Assembly: GCA_014879765.1 (NCBI GenBank)
Contig: JACSRL010000514.1
Span: 1 to 7,882, forward strand
DNA from: Anaerolinea sp.
GTDB lineage: Bacteria > Chloroflexota > Anaerolineae > JAAEKA01
Length of the DNA stretch: 7,882 nucleotides
Direction: 5' to 3'
How positions within the stretch are numbered: the stretch's first letter is position 1; every line of letters starts with the position of its first letter. The notes beneath the pieces were generated by a model. It was not told where the DNA came from, did not search any database, and saw nothing but the letters and a program-made list of their open reading frames with translations. The position numbers were made by a program, and so were the translations under genes. Below, in pieces: positions 6,450 to 7,882 of the stretch.

Positions 6450-7511
6450 TTAGTGAATGGTGCTGCCGCGCTGCATCGAAGCGAGCACCTTGCGCAGGGT
6501 GGGCAGCTCTTCCAGAATTGCCTCGGCGCCGCTGGCCACACAGGTCAGCGGCTGGTCGGCCACGCGCACTTTCATCTTGGTTTCGGCGGAGAGCCGGATG
6601 TCCAGGCCACGCAGCAAGGCGCCGCCGCCGGAGAGCACCACGCCATCCTGCATCAGGTCAGAGATCAGCTCCGGCGGCGTCTCGTCCACCGCGTCGCGCA
6701 CCGACTCGACGATGATGTTGACCGACGGGGCCAGCGCCTCGCGCAGCTCGACGCTGGAGACGTCGATGGCCTCAGGCAGGCCGGTGATCAGGTTGCGCCC
6801 GCGCAGGGTGACGGTCATCTCCTGCTCCAGCGGGTAGGCGGAGCCGGCCAGGATCTTGGCCTCCTCGGCCATCCGTTCGCCGATCAGCAGATTGTACTTC
6901 TGGCGGGCGTACTGGATGATGTCCTCGTCCATCTCGTCGCCGGCCACGCGGATCGAGCGCGCCACCACGATGCCGCCCAGGGCGATCACCGCGACTTCGG
7001 TGGTGCCGCCGCCGATGTCCACGATCATGCTGCCCTTGGCTTCGGTGACCTTGAGACCGGCGCCGATGGCTGAGGCCATCGGCTCTTCGACCAGAAAGGC
7101 CTCGCGCGCGCCGGCGCTGACCGCGGCATCGTGTACCGCGCGTTTCTCCACCTCGGTGACGCCGCTGGGGATGCCGACCACGACCCGCGGCCGCGGCACG
7201 CGCAAGACCATGCGGTCATGCACCTTGCGGATGAAGTAATGGAGCATCTGCTCGGTGGTGTCGAAGTCAGAGATCACGCCGTCGCGCAGCGGGCGGATGG
7301 CGATGATGTTGGCCGGGGTGCGGCCCACCATCTCCTTGGCCTCGGCGCCGATGGCGAGTACTTTTTTGGTATTTTTGTCGATAGCGACCACGGAGGGCTC
7401 GTTGATGACGATGCCTCTGCCGCGCACATTTACCAGGGTGTTGGCCGTGCCCAGGTCTACGCCGATATCCAGCGAAAAGAGACCCAGAAGCCAGTCGAGC
7501 GGTCGAAACAC
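6450..7511 (-). CDS. mreB: Rod-shape-determining protein MreB (bacterial actin)
   Basis: An actin-like ATPase that forms membrane-bound filaments directing the side-wall synthesis machinery. From the chosen start it is 353 aa. Phosphate-1 loop DLGTANT (19-25), EEP (142-144), phosphate-2 loop DIGGGTTEVAV (165-175), the GERMAEEAK segment (211-219) and adenosine loop SGGGALLRGLD (294-304) are all intact. The N-terminal RPLDWLLGLF (3-12) looks amphipathic, as in membrane-binding MreB. The start is uncertain. GTG at 7509-7511 has AGGCAGGA upstream and gives a typical MreB N-terminus. A TTG at 7533-7535 would add eight residues, but it sits in the U-rich tail of a hairpin and has no Shine-Dalgarno. 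It is the first gene of the operon, 9 bases before mreC. Confidence 0.96.
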   Translation of the reverse strand: MFRPLDWLLGLFSLDIGVDLGTANTLVNVRGRGIVINEPSVVAIDKNTKKVLAIGAEAKEMVGRTPANIIAIRPLRDGVISDFDTTEQMLHYFIRKVHDRMVLRVPRPRVVVGIPSGVTEVEKRAVHDAAVSAGAREAFLVEEPMASAIGAGLKVTEAKGSMIVDIGGGTTEVAVIALGGIVVARSIRVAGDEMDEDIIQYARQKYNLLIGERMAEEAKILAGSAYPLEQEMTVTLRGRNLITGLPEAIDVSSVELREALAPSVNIIVESVRDAVDETPPELISDLMQDGVVLSGGGALLRGLDIRLSAETKMKVRVADQPLTCVASGAEAILEELPTLRKVLASMQRGSTIH

Positions 7512-7514
7512 GCT

Positions 7515-7523
7515 GTCTATCCT
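7515..7523 (-). promoter_or_regulatory. mreB ribosome binding site deciding the start
   Basis: The minus strand reads AAAGGCAGGA before the GTG at 7509-7511, with the AGGA about 8 nt from the start codon. No comparable purine tract precedes the TTG at 7533-7535, which is preceded by U-rich sequence. This supports the shorter MreB. The match is partial, so confidence is moderate. Confidence 0.55.
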
Positions 7524-7533
7524 GCCTTTGCTC

Positions 7534-7565
7534 AAAAGTAAAAAGTCAGGTGCAATCGCCTGACT
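7534..7565 (-). terminator. Terminator-like hairpin in the mreB leader (candidate attenuator)
   Basis: On the minus strand AGTCAGG (7559-7565) pairs perfectly with CCTGACT (7544-7550) across an 8-nt loop, followed by TTTT-ACTTTT. This has the form of an intrinsic terminator with a 7-bp stem. It lies between the operon promoter and the mreB start, so it would act on the mre transcript itself. It could instead end transcripts entering from the right. No competing antiterminator was established by eye. Confidence 0.6.
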
Positions 7566-7570
7566 CGCAG

Positions 7571-7591
7571 AAAAGCGGCTTTAGCTGCCGC
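7571..7591 (-). other. Small 5' hairpin followed by four U in the mreB leader
   Basis: The minus strand has GCGGC (7587-7591), a 7-nt loop and GCCGC (7575-7579), then TTTT. If transcription starts near 7594, this 5-bp hairpin is at the very 5' end of the mRNA. It could protect the transcript from degradation or help form a leader switch. The stem is short and the role is inference. Confidence 0.4.
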
Positions 7592-7598
7592 GCGGCAG
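7585..7598. promoter_or_regulatory. 14-bp palindrome at the mre start site (candidate operator)
   Basis: CTGCCGCGCGGCAG is a perfect 14-bp palindrome that starts 2 bp after the -10 hexamer and spans the predicted start site. A dyad at +1 is a classical position for a repressor site. The 3' half also takes part in the leader hairpin, so RNA structure is the competing explanation. Confidence 0.35.
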
Positions 7599-7600
7599 GC

Positions 7601-7630
7601 ATTATACCATCACTCGAACATTTGGCGAAA
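7601..7630 (-). promoter_or_regulatory. mre operon promoter, extended -10
   Basis: The minus strand has a perfect TATAAT (7601-7606) preceded by TGG, giving the extended -10 TGGTATAAT. The -35 region, at about 7624-7630, is poor (TTCGCC or TTTCGC, depending on spacing), which is normal for extended -10 promoters. The start site is predicted near 7593-7595, giving a leader of about 83 nt to the mreB GTG. This is the only strong promoter seen upstream of the five-gene cluster. Confidence 0.8.
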
Positions 7631-7690
7631 GATGGAGGAAGGCATGACCAGCAACTCCAAAGAGGCGTTCTCAAATAAAAGATGCTCCAT
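7610..7690 (-). CDS. Possible 26-residue small ORF upstream of the mre promoter
   Basis: An ATG at 7688-7690 opens a 26-codon frame (starting MEHLLFENASLELL) that stops at 7610-7612, three bases before the mre -10 hexamer. The peptide has a plausible protein-like composition and the frame stays open upstream to about 7879. The Shine-Dalgarno is weak (only a G-rich stretch), and no family is recognised. It may be a chance frame or the remnant of a longer gene. Confidence 0.15.
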   Translation of the reverse strand: MEHLLFENASLELLVMPSSIFRQMFE

Positions 7691-7823
7691 GTGCTCGCGC
7701 CCGCCGGCTGTGTGGCAACCGTGGATCGTTGTTTTCGTGAAAGCGTCAAGCCGGACCGGTTCAGCGCCTGTGGATTGCCCGGCTGCGGCACGATGGTGTC
7801 GGGTTGGCCGTCTACGAATGGGG

Positions 7824-7868
7824 CCACGAATGCACGAATGCCACGCGCCGTAATTCGTGCATTCGTGG
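7824..7868. repeat. Perfect 16-bp inverted repeat of CACGAATG motifs
   Basis: CCACGAATGCACGAAT (7824-7839) is exactly repeated in inverse at 7853-7868 around a 13-bp spacer. Each arm holds two copies of an ACGAAT core. Further single copies lie at 7814-7820 (ACGAATG) and 7877-7882 (CATTCG), so the array probably continues past the window. No U-tract follows on either strand, so a simple intrinsic terminator is unlikely. The rest of 7607-7882 shows no confident gene. Confidence 0.85.
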
Positions 7869-7882
7869 TGCGCCAGCATTCG

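Noticed and set aside
5706..7073. 455-codon plus-strand open frame opposite mreC and mreB
   Set aside because: Antisense shadow; the minus strand has complete MreB and MreC motifs.
7546..7827. 93-codon minus-strand frame upstream of mreB
   Set aside because: It runs through the mre promoter, palindrome and leader hairpins and has no family motif or good ribosome binding site.
7824..7868. Inverted repeat as a CRISPR unit or rho-independent terminator
   Set aside because: There are no regularly spaced identical repeats with unique spacers, and no U-tract follows either arm.

Overview
The window is a core-genome locus from a GC-rich bacterium. All confident genes lie on the minus strand and read right to left: mreB, mreC, mreD, a class B penicillin-binding protein 2 gene (mrdA type), rodA, then serS. 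The best guess for the source is a member of the Chloroflexota (Anaerolineae/Caldilineae-like). That guess rests on the GC-rich composition, a complete rod-shape operon beside a serS controlled by a transcriptional T-box, and intergenic short-motif repeats. No sequence search was possible, so the taxonomic call is an inference.

Layout from right to left. Positions 7607-7882 hold no confident gene but do hold a perfect 16-bp inverted repeat built from CACGAATG-like motifs. A strong extended -10 promoter (TGGTATAAT) starts the operon near 7594. It is followed by a palindrome at the start site and two terminator-like hairpins before mreB. The five cell-wall elongation genes are then packed tightly: a 9-base gap (mreB/mreC), an ATGA overlap (mreC/mreD), a 4-base gap (mreD/PBP2) and a TGATG overlap (PBP2/rodA). 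They should be one transcript with translational coupling. serS is a separate unit with its own extended -10 promoter and a roughly 300-nt leader, read here as a serine T-box riboswitch. In that leader I see an AGTA/GAAA S-turn with an AGC (Ser) specifier codon, a candidate Stem IIA/B pseudoknot, a Stem III hairpin, the TGGCACCGCG T-box and an intrinsic terminator just before the serS ribosome binding site. Downstream of serS is a three-copy 10-bp tandem repeat and a short unidentified stretch at the window edge.

How the genes work together: MreB filaments at the inner face of the membrane, with MreC and MreD, organise the RodA glycosyltransferase and PBP2 transpeptidase that insert side-wall peptidoglycan. 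SerRS supplies seryl-tRNA, and its leader senses uncharged tRNA-Ser. I see no phage, defence system, CRISPR array or novel gene cluster. The items most worth following up are regulatory: the mreB leader and the fully readable serS T-box.
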